Shown in pieces: positions 16,251 to 23,544 of a stretch of DNA of 61,241 bases (positions are counted from its first letter, which is position 1; each line of letters opens with the position of its first letter). A model generated the notes under the pieces. It did not search any database. It was not told the DNA's origin and saw only the letters and a program-made list of their open reading frames with translations. Source of the stretch: Flavobacterium sp. (lineage in GTDB: Bacteria; Bacteroidota; Bacteroidia; Flavobacteriales; Flavobacteriaceae); NCBI GenBank assembly GCA_027484725.1, contig JAIXSK010000015.1, forward strand, positions 1 to 61,241. The letters are read 5' to 3'. A program made the translations under genes and the position numbers.

Positions 16251-18197
16251 TTATTTCCGGACCAATTGAGTTGTTTCGCACGGAGAAACAATCAACGGAT
16301 ATTTTTCTACTACTAAATTGCTTCGGTCTAAACCAAAATTGACCTCTTCTTTAACACTCAGATGTTTAAGGTTGTAAAAGCTTTTCATCACAAAATTTTT
16401 CCAGAAAGTCATATGGTTATCAAACGATAAAAAGCTATCACGAACTACAAACTTGAAATCGCCAATGGTATTTTTCTGATACTGAAATTCTCTTCTTTCA
16501 GAAACATCCACCTCTTTGTTTTCTATCATTTCAGAGACCACTTGGCGGAAATAGAAATCGATGCGCGGCTCTTCACGGAATCCCAGATTGAATTCGATGA
16601 AATAAAGATCATTTTTTACCAAAGTATCCACTTCATAATTCAAGCCGTAAGGATCGTTGGTCACATGCACATGTACAAACCAATAAATATCTGCGCGCTT
16701 GGGGGTTCCTTGGTTCAGTATAGAATCAATCACATTCTGTTCTACTTTACCTTTACTTTTCGCCGCCGTCAGAAATACCAAATTGGTGGCAAATTTCGGA
16801 ATGCTTTCATCGATACTTAATTTCTTCAAAACCGGAATGTAGTTTTCTAATGAAACCAAAGGCGTCAGAGCATTTTTGGTCTTTTTGCCTTTCCACCAAA
16901 TAAACATGACCATAAATAACACACAGCCAATTAAAAGTGTGATCCAACCACCTTCAGCAATTTTTTGAAGATTGGCCATTAAAAAGCCCATTTCGATACA
17001 AATAAATGAACCCGTGATTAAAGAAACCAACGCTATAGGCACGCGTTTCGCACGCAAATAAAAGTTAATTAAAAGCGTACTCATGATCATGGTCAAGGTC
17101 ACACTCAATCCAAAAGCTGCCTCCATTTTGGTACTTTGCTTGAAGTATAAAACCATGCTGATACAACCAACCATTAAGAACCAATTGACCGCCGGAATAT
17201 ACAATTGTCCTTTAATGTTACCGGGGAATAACACCAAATGTCTTGGCCAGAGATCTAATCGAATAGCTTCGTTTATCAAGGTAAAGCATCCACTGATGAG
17301 CGCTTGAGATGCTATAATAGTTGCTAAAGTGGCAATGATTAATGCCAGCCAAAAAATGGGTTGAGGTACAATATGATAAAACGGACTCAAAGTACCAACA
17401 GTTTCTCCTAAGTGATTCATCAACCAAGCCGTTTGCCCTGCATAACACAAAACCAAAGCTATTTTTATGAAAATCCAACTAATCCGTATGTTGTTTTTGC
17501 CGCAATGCCCCATATCGCTGTACAATGCTTCTGCTCCGGTTGTACACAGAAAAATACTTCCTAAAAGCCAAAAGCCACCGGGTTCTAGCAATAGCATTTT
17601 ATATGCGTAATAGGGGTTTAGCGCTTTTAAAACCGTTGGGGTTTCAGATAATGCCATCGTTCCGATGACCGCAATAAATCCGAACCAAAGCAACATGGCC
17701 GGGCCAAATATCTTTCCGATTTTATCAGTTCCGAATTGTTGAAAAACAAACAATGCAATCAGAATGGCAATAATGTACGGAACAGTATTAAAACCAGGGT
17801 TTACACTTTGAACACCTTCTATGGCTGATGCCACTGAAATTGGCGGGGTAATGATGCCATCGGCAATCAAAAAAGCAGCTCCTGCCATGGCCGGAAAAAT
17901 AAGCCATTTTCCAAAATACCTTCGGATCAAAGCATACAACGACAAGATACCGCCTTCGCCATTGTTGTCTGCCTCAAGGGTGATGATGACATATTTTAAC
18001 GTGGTTTGAAAAAACAACGTCCAGAAAATAGCACTCAAGCTTCCTAGTGCCATCGCTTCGGTAATTACCTTGCCGTGAAAAACAGCGTTGAGCGTATACA
18101 ACGGAGAGGTTCCGATGTCGCCAAAAACAATACCTATGGCAATTAATGAACCCGCTAAAGTAATTTTGGAATGGAATGTTTTAGTATCGGTATGCAT
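16251..18197 (-). CDS. kup: Kup-type potassium uptake permease
   Basis: The 648-aa protein has the KUP/HAK/KT family opening GIVFGDIGTSPLYTLNAVF, about 12 TM helices over residues 10-430, and a C-terminal cytoplasmic domain. It imports K+ driven by the proton gradient and complements KdpFABC at moderate K+ levels. It begins 48 bp after the sigma54-type regulator on the same strand and is probably co-transcribed with it. Length is typical. Confidence 0.96.
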   Translation of the reverse strand: MHTDTKTFHSKITLAGSLIAIGIVFGDIGTSPLYTLNAVFHGKVITEAMALGSLSAIFWTLFFQTTLKYVIITLEADNNGEGGILSLYALIRRYFGKWLIFPAMAGAAFLIADGIITPPISVASAIEGVQSVNPGFNTVPYIIAILIALFVFQQFGTDKIGKIFGPAMLLWFGFIAVIGTMALSETPTVLKALNPYYAYKMLLLEPGGFWLLGSIFLCTTGAEALYSDMGHCGKNNIRISWIFIKIALVLCYAGQTAWLMNHLGETVGTLSPFYHIVPQPIFWLALIIATLATIIASQALISGCFTLINEAIRLDLWPRHLVLFPGNIKGQLYIPAVNWFLMVGCISMVLYFKQSTKMEAAFGLSVTLTMIMSTLLINFYLRAKRVPIALVSLITGSFICIEMGFLMANLQKIAEGGWITLLIGCVLFMVMFIWWKGKKTKNALTPLVSLENYIPVLKKLSIDESIPKFATNLVFLTAAKSKGKVEQNVIDSILNQGTPKRADIYWFVHVHVTNDPYGLNYEVDTLVKNDLYFIEFNLGFREEPRIDFYFRQVVSEMIENKEVDVSERREFQYQKNTIGDFKFVVRDSFLSFDNHMTFWKNFVMKSFYNLKHLSVKEEVNFGLDRSNLVVEKYPLIVSPCETTQLVRK

Positions 18198-18245
18198 CAG
18201 ATTGTTCTTTAATATTTACCATTTAAAACAAATAGGCGTTTATTT

Positions 18246-19583
18246 TTACAGATTGTATTCGTCAATTTTTCGATATAGGGTAGCGATTCCTATTTCTAAC
18301 AGTCTGGCTGCCTCAGCTTTGTTGCCTTTGGTATAGTTCAAGACTTTCTGAATGTGCAACTTTTCAATACTTTGCATGGAAAAAGCCGAAAGCGGTTTGA
18401 TGCCTTGTGCAGCTTGGTGCTGCATTTCATACGGAAGCAAATCGCAAGACAATACGTCGGTGCTGGATAGGATTACCGCGCGCTCAATCACATTTTTTAA
18501 TTCCCGGACATTTCCGGGCCAGGGGTAATTTTCTAGTTTGTGCAAAAATTCAGGTAAAACAGCCAAGGTTTTTTTGTTGGTTTTTGCTGAGAATTGTTTT
18601 ACAAAATACTCGGCCAGCGGGGCAATATCCTTTGTTCTTTCGCGCAAGGGCGGAATGTTGATTTCAAAGATATTAAGACGAAAATATAAATCAGCACGAA
18701 ACCGATGTTCTTCGCTCTCGGTCTTGAGGTCGCGATTGGTGGCGGCTATCAAACGAAAATTGGACTTTTTGGGAGTGGTATCGCCGATTTGAATGTACTC
18801 ATTTGTTTCCAACACCCGTAAAAGCTTGGCCTGTAATTCAAGAGGCATTTCGCCAATTTCATCTAAAAATAACGTGCCACCGTTGGCTTCTTCCAGAAAC
18901 CCTTTTTTATCTTTTAACGCGCCCGTAAAAGCACCTTGTTTGTGCCCAAATAATTCGCTTTCCAAAATTTCTTTGCTAAACGTACTGCAATTGAGCGCCA
19001 CAAATGACTTGGCGTTGCGGTGGCTGTTTTCGTGGATAGCCTGAGCAAATACTTCTTTACCGGTTCCGGTTTCTCCGGTAAGTAAAACGGTGGAATCAGT
19101 ATTGGCAACTTTTTTCGCGAGATTCAAGACCTGCTCTAGCGCTTTAGATTTTCCGATAATCGTATCAAAGGAATATTTATCAGCAATGCGCTTTTCAAGT
19201 TGTAGTACTTTTTTTTGCAGCTCGGCTTTCTCAACAGCCTTATAAAGTAACGGAATGATTTTATCGTTGTCGTCGCCTTTAACTATATAATCAAAAGCCC
19301 CATTTTTCATGGCTTGAACACCATCTGATATTTTACCGAAAGCCGTTAATAAAATTACTTCAACCAACGGAAAACGCGTCTTGATGTTCGGAATAAAATC
19401 AACGCCATTACCATCGGGAAGTTTGACATCACAAAGCACGACCTCAACATCATTCAACTCTAATTTTTTGAAACCCGACTTTAAATCTGGGGCTTCAAGA
19501 ATATCAAAACCTTCAGATTTTAAGATCCGGGCCAGTAACCCGCGAAGCTTTTCTTCGTCGTCGATAATGAGGATTTTTTTCAA
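18246..19583 (-). CDS. NtrC-family response regulator (receiver, sigma54 AAA+, Fis HTH)
   Basis: The 445-aa protein has three domains: receiver (1-120, phosphoacceptor Asp in LCDVKLPDGNG at about residue 52), sigma54-interacting AAA+ (about 140-370, with GETGTGKEVF, GAFTGA and GGTLFLDEIGEMP), and a C-terminal Fis-type helix-turn-helix (KAEAARLLEIGIATLYRKI). The GAFTGA loop is intact, so it should activate RpoN-dependent promoters. It sits upstream of kup and the kdp operon. The kinase at 6971-8695 is its likely partner, giving a K+-responsive system in place of KdpE (inference). Confidence 0.93.
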   Translation of the reverse strand: MKKILIIDDEEKLRGLLARILKSEGFDILEAPDLKSGFKKLELNDVEVVLCDVKLPDGNGVDFIPNIKTRFPLVEVILLTAFGKISDGVQAMKNGAFDYIVKGDDNDKIIPLLYKAVEKAELQKKVLQLEKRIADKYSFDTIIGKSKALEQVLNLAKKVANTDSTVLLTGETGTGKEVFAQAIHENSHRNAKSFVALNCSTFSKEILESELFGHKQGAFTGALKDKKGFLEEANGGTLFLDEIGEMPLELQAKLLRVLETNEYIQIGDTTPKKSNFRLIAATNRDLKTESEEHRFRADLYFRLNIFEINIPPLRERTKDIAPLAEYFVKQFSAKTNKKTLAVLPEFLHKLENYPWPGNVRELKNVIERAVILSSTDVLSCDLLPYEMQHQAAQGIKPLSAFSMQSIEKLHIQKVLNYTKGNKAEAARLLEIGIATLYRKIDEYNL

Positions 19584-19604
19584 TGAATTGAAGTTTTAGC
19601 GGAA

Positions 19605-19612
19605 CAAAGTTA
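19605..19612 (-). promoter_or_regulatory. Candidate -7 element of the regulator-kup unit
   Basis: TAACTTTG on the minus strand matches TAnnTTTG and lies 21 bp before the start codon of the response regulator. No correctly spaced TTG was found. Confidence 0.4.
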
Positions 19613-19646
19613 CTGTTTTTCCCTTTCTGAAAAATAGAAAGTTTAA

Positions 19647-19708
19647 AACCCTAGCCCTGATGATTTGATATTAAGAGGAGCAAGTCCGGTGGACTTGAGG
19701 TATCTTAA
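19647..19708 (+). repeat. Half element: CCCTAGCCC arm followed by a nested hairpin
   Basis: The 312-bp gap 19584-19895 has no gene. This part opens with the arm of the interspersed element (ACCCTAGCCCTGATG). It then carries a nested hairpin instead of the usual core: TTAAGA (19671-19676) with TCTTAA (19703-19708) outside, and CAAGTCC (19681-19687) with GGACTTG (19691-19697) inside. Confidence 0.5.
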
Positions 19709-19747
19709 GTTTATTTGAAAACAAACTTTATCAGTAAATACAAAACT

Positions 19748-19826
19748 CCTAGCCCTGATGGTAGCGGCATCCTTTTTTGAGAGGAACGAACAAAAAAGAT
19801 AAAGCGTACAGCAGGTTCCTGGCTTC
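19748..19826 (+). repeat. Interspersed CCCTAGCCC / GCGGCATCC element, copy 1
   Basis: The left arm CCTAGCCCTGATGGTAGCGG runs into CATC, followed by a copy-specific perfect 8-bp stem (CTTTTTTG 19772-19779 with CAAAAAAG 19791-19798), then the right arm AAAAGATAAAGCGTACAGC and GGCTTC. Other copies are at 33926-33998, 57421-57497 and 60792-60922. Confidence 0.75.
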
Positions 19827-19837
19827 AAAAAATAAAT

Positions 19838-19868
19838 TTGTATATTATAAGTACGCTTATTATATTTG
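19838..19868 (+). promoter_or_regulatory. Promoter of the SRPBCC-MarR operon with internal palindrome
   Basis: TTG (19838-19840), 20 nt, then TATATTTG (19861-19868): an excellent match to the Bacteroidota promoter. Between the two boxes lies ATAAG-TACG-CTTAT (19848-19861), an inverted repeat well placed for a MarR operator. Autoregulation by the MarR protein encoded downstream is inferred. Confidence 0.7.
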
Positions 19869-19895
19869 TGCTTATTAATTTTAATTCAATTTATT

Positions 19896-20315
19896 ATGTG
19901 GACAAAATCGTATTCAATAATCACGAACGAAGTAACCAAAGAACAAATGTGGAAACTGTTTGCCGATGTCAACAACTGGCCAACTTGGGACAAAGGCGTA
20001 GAATTCGCGCAACTGGAAGGAAAATTTGAAAAAGGCAATCATTTTATGTTTCAACCCAAAGGCGGCCCAAAACTCAAAATTCAAATTGTTGAAGCCACTG
20101 AAAACAAAAGTTTTACTGATTTTACAAAATTTCCTTTGGCCAAAATGTACGGAGCACATACCTTTGAAGACACGCCCGACGGATTGAAACTGACCACAAC
20201 AATGAAAGTAACAGGACCGTTGGGATTTGTCTGGCGCAAGATTGTAGCCCAAAAAATTGTGGATGCCTTGCCTGAAGACATGCAAAACCAAATTCAAACC
20301 GCCAAGCATTTATGA
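19896..20315 (+). CDS. SRPBCC-fold protein, polyketide cyclase/AHSA1-like
   Basis: A 139-aa protein starting MWTKSYSIITNEVTKEQMWK. The ATG at 19896 is chosen because the START-like fold begins here and an upstream ATG would fall at the transcription start. Family marks are FADVNNWPTWDKGVEF, the central GPKLKIQIVEA and the helix at the end. SRPBCC proteins bind hydrophobic ligands; the ligand here is unknown. Its stop overlaps the start of the MarR gene (ATGA), so the two are one unit. Confidence 0.85.
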   Translation: MWTKSYSIITNEVTKEQMWKLFADVNNWPTWDKGVEFAQLEGKFEKGNHFMFQPKGGPKLKIQIVEATENKSFTDFTKFPLAKMYGAHTFEDTPDGLKLTTTMKVTGPLGFVWRKIVAQKIVDALPEDMQNQIQTAKHL

Positions 20316-20773
20316 GCAACGATGACAATACTTTTAGTGTAGAACAAGCCGAAGAAAGTTCGGGTTTTTTGCTCTGGCAAGTGACCAATTTATGGCAACG
20401 CGAAATCAGGAAAACCCTCGAACCGTTTGATCTGACACATTCGCAATTTGTACTTTTGGCCAGTACCCATTGGCTGAGCCTGCAAGGTCAGGAAGTAACA
20501 CAGATTGTATTGTCATCGCATACCAAAATTGATCCGATGACCACCTCAACGGTATTGAGAACTTTACAAGGCAAAGGTTTTTTGGCCCGAAAAGAACACA
20601 CCACCGATACCCGGGCCAAAACAGTCGCCCTGACCGATCAAGGAAAAGAAATCATCAAACCCGCAGTGGTAGCCGTAGAAACGTTTGATCGGGAATTCTT
20701 TGCCAAACTGGGCCATCAAACCGCCCAATTTAATCAAGAATTATTGACGCTGCTCGGAAATAAAACGCAATAA
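20312..20773 (+). CDS. MarR-family transcriptional regulator
   Basis: The 153-aa winged-helix protein has an N-terminal dimerisation helix (SGFLLWQVTNLWQREIRKTL), DNA-recognition region LSSHTKIDPMTTSTVLRTLQ and wing KEHTTDTRAKTVALTDQGK. It is translationally coupled to the SRPBCC protein and probably represses their common promoter (19838-19868). The inducer is unknown. Confidence 0.9.
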   Translation: MSNDDNTFSVEQAEESSGFLLWQVTNLWQREIRKTLEPFDLTHSQFVLLASTHWLSLQGQEVTQIVLSSHTKIDPMTTSTVLRTLQGKGFLARKEHTTDTRAKTVALTDQGKEIIKPAVVAVETFDREFFAKLGHQTAQFNQELLTLLGNKTQ

Positions 20774-20893
20774 TCGTTGTGCAATGAAATCGCTACAGGA
20801 AGTTTATGGTTGACAGCTTGTTTTCGGAAATTTTGCATTGTAGTTTTTTTCTGAATAGTTCTTATTGCCTTTTAATTACAAAGCGCAACGCAC

Positions 20894-21334
20894 CTACTTC
20901 CGCCGCGTATCAATAATGTACACTATCTTCCAGCGGTCTTTTTCTTTAAACAACGTAAAAGCATTCACGCCTTTGTGGCTGAGTTTGCCGTTTATGTAAA
21001 ATTCATAAGGCGTCCAAGCGTGGCCCATGGAGCCGTCAACCTGTATGGCATAACCCAAAATTTGTTCGTTGTATTTGAGTGTCTGAGGCATCGAGGCAAT
21101 GGAACGATAGAAAAATTGTTGCGGTTCTTCGGTCAGCTTGTTGCCGTTGGTGTTTTCTTCGATGGATTGCAAAATGAGTTTATCAGCGCAAACCTGATGC
21201 AACAGTAGCGTATCGCGGTGATGAAAACCTTCAAAAAAAGTCTCAATGGTGTTGCGGATTTCTTGTTTGTCAAAATCTTGCGCGTTGGCTTGTAGTGCAT
21301 TTAGGAGTAAAACTGCAAATAATATCTTTTTCAT
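20894..21334 (-). CDS. Secreted NTF2-like (SnoaL/lumazine-binding-like) protein
   Basis: The 146-aa protein has a signal peptide (1-18, ANAQ) and an NTF2-like cone fold: an N-terminal helix (EIRNTIETFFEGFHHRDTLLLHQ), followed by strands ending HAWTPYEFYINGKLSHKGVNAF and RWKIVYIIDTRRK. Such proteins are mostly uncharacterised. It is a single gene, divergent from panB. Confidence 0.8.
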   Translation of the reverse strand: MKKILFAVLLLNALQANAQDFDKQEIRNTIETFFEGFHHRDTLLLHQVCADKLILQSIEENTNGNKLTEEPQQFFYRSIASMPQTLKYNEQILGYAIQVDGSMGHAWTPYEFYINGKLSHKGVNAFTLFKEKDRWKIVYIIDTRRK

Positions 21335-21429
21335 ATTGACTCAATTGAATAATGACAAAGATAAAAAAACAAGCTCCGGTTAACTACCACATGATTTTAT
21401 TACTTTTACAACCATTAAAATCCCTAAAT

Positions 21430-22248
21430 ATGTCTGTCGCAAAAAAAGATTACAAAAGAATCACGACTAAATCGCTGATTGAAATGAAAGAAAACGGCGA
21501 GAAAATCTCGATGCTTACCGCCTATGATTACACCATGGCGCATATTGTAGATGTGGCCGGAGTTGATGTGATTCTGGTGGGCGATTCAGCAAGCAACGTC
21601 ATGGCCGGCCATGAAACCACTTTGCCCATTACGCTCGACCAGATGATTTACCACGCGTCAAGTGTGATTCGCGGGGTTCAAAGAGCACTCGTGGTGGTGG
21701 ATTTGCCGTTTGGTAGTTATCAATCAGATTCTAAAGAAGCACTGCGTTCGGCCATCAGAATCATGAAAGAAAGCGGTGCGCATGCCGTAAAAATGGAAGG
21801 TGGCGCCGAGATCAAAGACAGCATCAAAAAAATCCTCAATGCCGGCATTCCGGTGATGGGCCATTTGGGATTAACACCTCAATCCATCTACAAATTCGGA
21901 ACCTATACCGTGCGTGCCAAAGAAGAAGCCGAAGCCGAACAACTGGTAGAAGACGCCAAATTGCTTGAAAGTTTGGGTTGTTTTGCCATTGTTTTGGAGA
22001 AAATTCCCGCGCATTTGGCTCAGAAAGTAGCCCAAAGCATCTCGATTCCGGTGATTGGCATCGGAGCCGGCGGCGGTGTAGACGGACAAGTTTTGGTCAT
22101 TCACGATATGCTGGGCATGAACAACGAATTCAGTCCGCGCTTTTTGCGCCGTTACCTCAATTTATATGAGCTCATGACCGGCGCCATCGGGCAATATGTA
22201 GCGGATGTAAAGGCGAAAGATTTTCCGAACGAGAAAGAGCAATATTAG
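21430..22248 (+). CDS. panB: 3-methyl-2-oxobutanoate hydroxymethyltransferase (PanB)
   Basis: The 272-aa enzyme makes ketopantoate from alpha-ketoisovalerate and methylene-tetrahydrofolate, the first step of pantothenate synthesis. Motifs: [55 protein letters not shown] and GIGAGGG. The ATG at 21430 gives the usual length; an upstream in-frame ATG at 21352 would add 26 residues unlike the family. Its TAG stop opens a GACACG array. Confidence 0.97.
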   Translation: MSVAKKDYKRITTKSLIEMKENGEKISMLTAYDYTMAHIVDVAGVDVILVGDSASNVMAGHETTLPITLDQMIYHASSVIRGVQRALVVVDLPFGSYQSDSKEALRSAIRIMKESGAHAVKMEGGAEIKDSIKKILNAGIPVMGHLGLTPQSIYKFGTYTVRAKEEAEAEQLVEDAKLLESLGCFAIVLEKIPAHLAQKVAQSISIPVIGIGAGGGVDGQVLVIHDMLGMNNEFSPRFLRRYLNLYELMTGAIGQYVADVKAKDFPNEKEQY

Positions 22249-22302
22249 ACACGCTACGCTCAAGACACGGCTTTGCCTTAGGACACGCTGCGCTTTAGAC
22301 AC
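22246..22302 (+). repeat. GACACG mini-hairpin array after panB, left arm of a convergent pair
   Basis: Starting at the panB TAG there are three units, GACACGCTACGCTCAA, GACACGGCTTTGCCTTAG and GACACGCTGCGCTTTA, then a final GACAC. Cores GCTACGC, GGCTTTGCC and GCTGCGC are each self-complementary. The same units recur inverted at 22705-22777, beyond the four-helix-bundle gene. Confidence 0.75.
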
Positions 22303-22338
22303 TATCAGTAAATTATTATAAACGCCTAAACAGATTTT

Positions 22339-22689
22339 ATGCACCGATTCAAGAAACTTAAAATGTGGCAGATGAGCCGTGAATTATGTACAGATATTTA
22401 TCATCTTACTAGCACATTTCCTGACCATGAAAAATTTGGTTTGGTAAATCAATTACGAAGAGCAGCAGTCTCAATAGCTTCCAACATAGCGGAGGGTTCC
22501 TCGAGAAACTCAAATAAGGATTTCAGTCGCTTTCTCGAAATAGCCATCGGATCTGCTTATGAAATTGAAACCCAACTATTAATTTCGGCTGACTTAAATT
22601 TTTTATCAGAGGAAAACTTAACTTCGACAACTAAAAAACTAAACTCAGTCATCAAAATGATTTTTCACTTCAAAAACTCATTAATCTAA
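22339..22689 (+). CDS. Four-helix-bundle protein (S23/IVP family)
   Basis: The 116-aa protein has the family pattern RFKKLKMWQMSRELCTDIY, FGLVNQLRRAAVSIASNIAEG, DFSRFLEIAIGSAYEIETQL. The family was found encoded inside 23S rRNA intervening sequences and includes the Avd subunit of diversity-generating retroelements, but neither rRNA nor a reverse transcriptase is nearby. The function of solitary members is unknown. It is enclosed by two GACACG arrays pointing towards it. Confidence 0.92.
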   Translation: MHRFKKLKMWQMSRELCTDIYHLTSTFPDHEKFGLVNQLRRAAVSIASNIAEGSSRNSNKDFSRFLEIAIGSAYEIETQLLISADLNFLSEENLTSTTKKLNSVIKMIFHFKNSLI

Positions 22690-22704
22690 TTCCAAAGGCG
22701 TATC

Positions 22705-22777
22705 CATGTCTTGAGCGCAGCGTGTCCGAAGCGCAGCGTGTCCTAAGGCAAAGCCGTGTCTAAAGCATAGCGTGTCG
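22705..22777 (-). repeat. GACACG mini-hairpin array, right arm of the pair around the four-helix-bundle gene
   Basis: On the minus strand the units read GACACGCTATGCTTTA, GACACGGCTTTGCCTTAG, GACACGCTGCGCTTCG and GACACGCTGCGCTCAA. The second is identical to a unit of the left array. It ends one base before the RluA-family start codon. Confidence 0.75.
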
Positions 22778-22778
22778 A

Positions 22779-23474
22779 ATGAAAGTACTTTCCACCAAAA
22801 ACAACCTCCAAATTCTCCACGAAGACAACCACATCATTGTCATCAACAAACGCGTGGGCGATATTGTACAAGGTGATCAAACCGGCGATAAGCCACTGTC
22901 AGAAATTGTCAAAGAATACATCAAAGAAAAATACAACAAACCCGGCGAAGTTTTTCTGGGTGTGGTGCACAGATTAGACAGGCCCACCAGTGGCATTATA
23001 GTCTTTGCCCGAACCAGCAAGGCGCTCACCCGACTCAACGAAATGTTTAGCCAGCGGGAAACCCAAAAAACCTATTGGGCCGTGGTCAAAAATGCGCCGC
23101 CAAAAGAGCAGGATTCGCTTGTTCACTTTTTGACCAGAAACCCTAAGAACAATACATCAAAAGCGCACATAAAAGAAGTTCCGGGCAGTAAAAAAGCGCA
23201 TTTAGATTATACAATCATCCAACAACTCGATGCTTATTTTGTATTAGAGATTCAACTGCACACCGGCCGTCACCACCAAATCAGAGCACAACTCGCAGCG
23301 ATTGGTTGCCCTATAAAAGGTGATTTAAAATACGGTTTTGACCGCAGCAATCCCGATGGAGGTATTCATCTGCACGCCCGCAAATTGGTTTTGACCCATC
23401 CGGTAACAAAAGCCCAACTAGAAATGGTGGCACCCGCACCAAATAATCCGGTCTGGAATGCGGTTAGTTTGTAG
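22779..23474 (+). CDS. RluA-family pseudouridine synthase
   Basis: The 231-aa enzyme has the RluA/RluC/RluD catalytic motif HRLDRPTSGIIVFARTSKAL with catalytic Asp (about residue 69) and LHTGRHHQIRAQLA near the end. There is no S4 domain; it is a short form. The target may be tRNA or rRNA and cannot be told from sequence. A different, S4-containing member is at 32128-33165. Confidence 0.92.
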   Translation: MKVLSTKNNLQILHEDNHIIVINKRVGDIVQGDQTGDKPLSEIVKEYIKEKYNKPGEVFLGVVHRLDRPTSGIIVFARTSKALTRLNEMFSQRETQKTYWAVVKNAPPKEQDSLVHFLTRNPKNNTSKAHIKEVPGSKKAHLDYTIIQQLDAYFVLEIQLHTGRHHQIRAQLAAIGCPIKGDLKYGFDRSNPDGGIHLHARKLVLTHPVTKAQLEMVAPAPNNPVWNAVSL

Positions 23475-23544
23475 AAAATTGTATTTTTACGCAAATGCCG
23501 TCCCATAAAGGCATACCAAAACTACGAACCAAACAAATAAAACT

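Noticed and set aside
19643..19828. Minus-strand ORF of 61 codons
   Set aside because: It coincides with two repeat elements and has no independent coding signal.
21352..21429. Longer panB start giving 26 extra residues
   Set aside because: The extra residues are unlike PanB and the ATG at 21430 gives the family length.
22339..22689. Diversity-generating retroelement accessory (Avd) reading of the four-helix-bundle gene
   Set aside because: No reverse transcriptase, template repeat or variable repeat is present in the window.
22246..22777. Possible CRISPR or transposon ends around the four-helix-bundle gene
   Set aside because: No spacers, no transposase and no target-site duplication are visible; the same arrays occur elsewhere without the gene.
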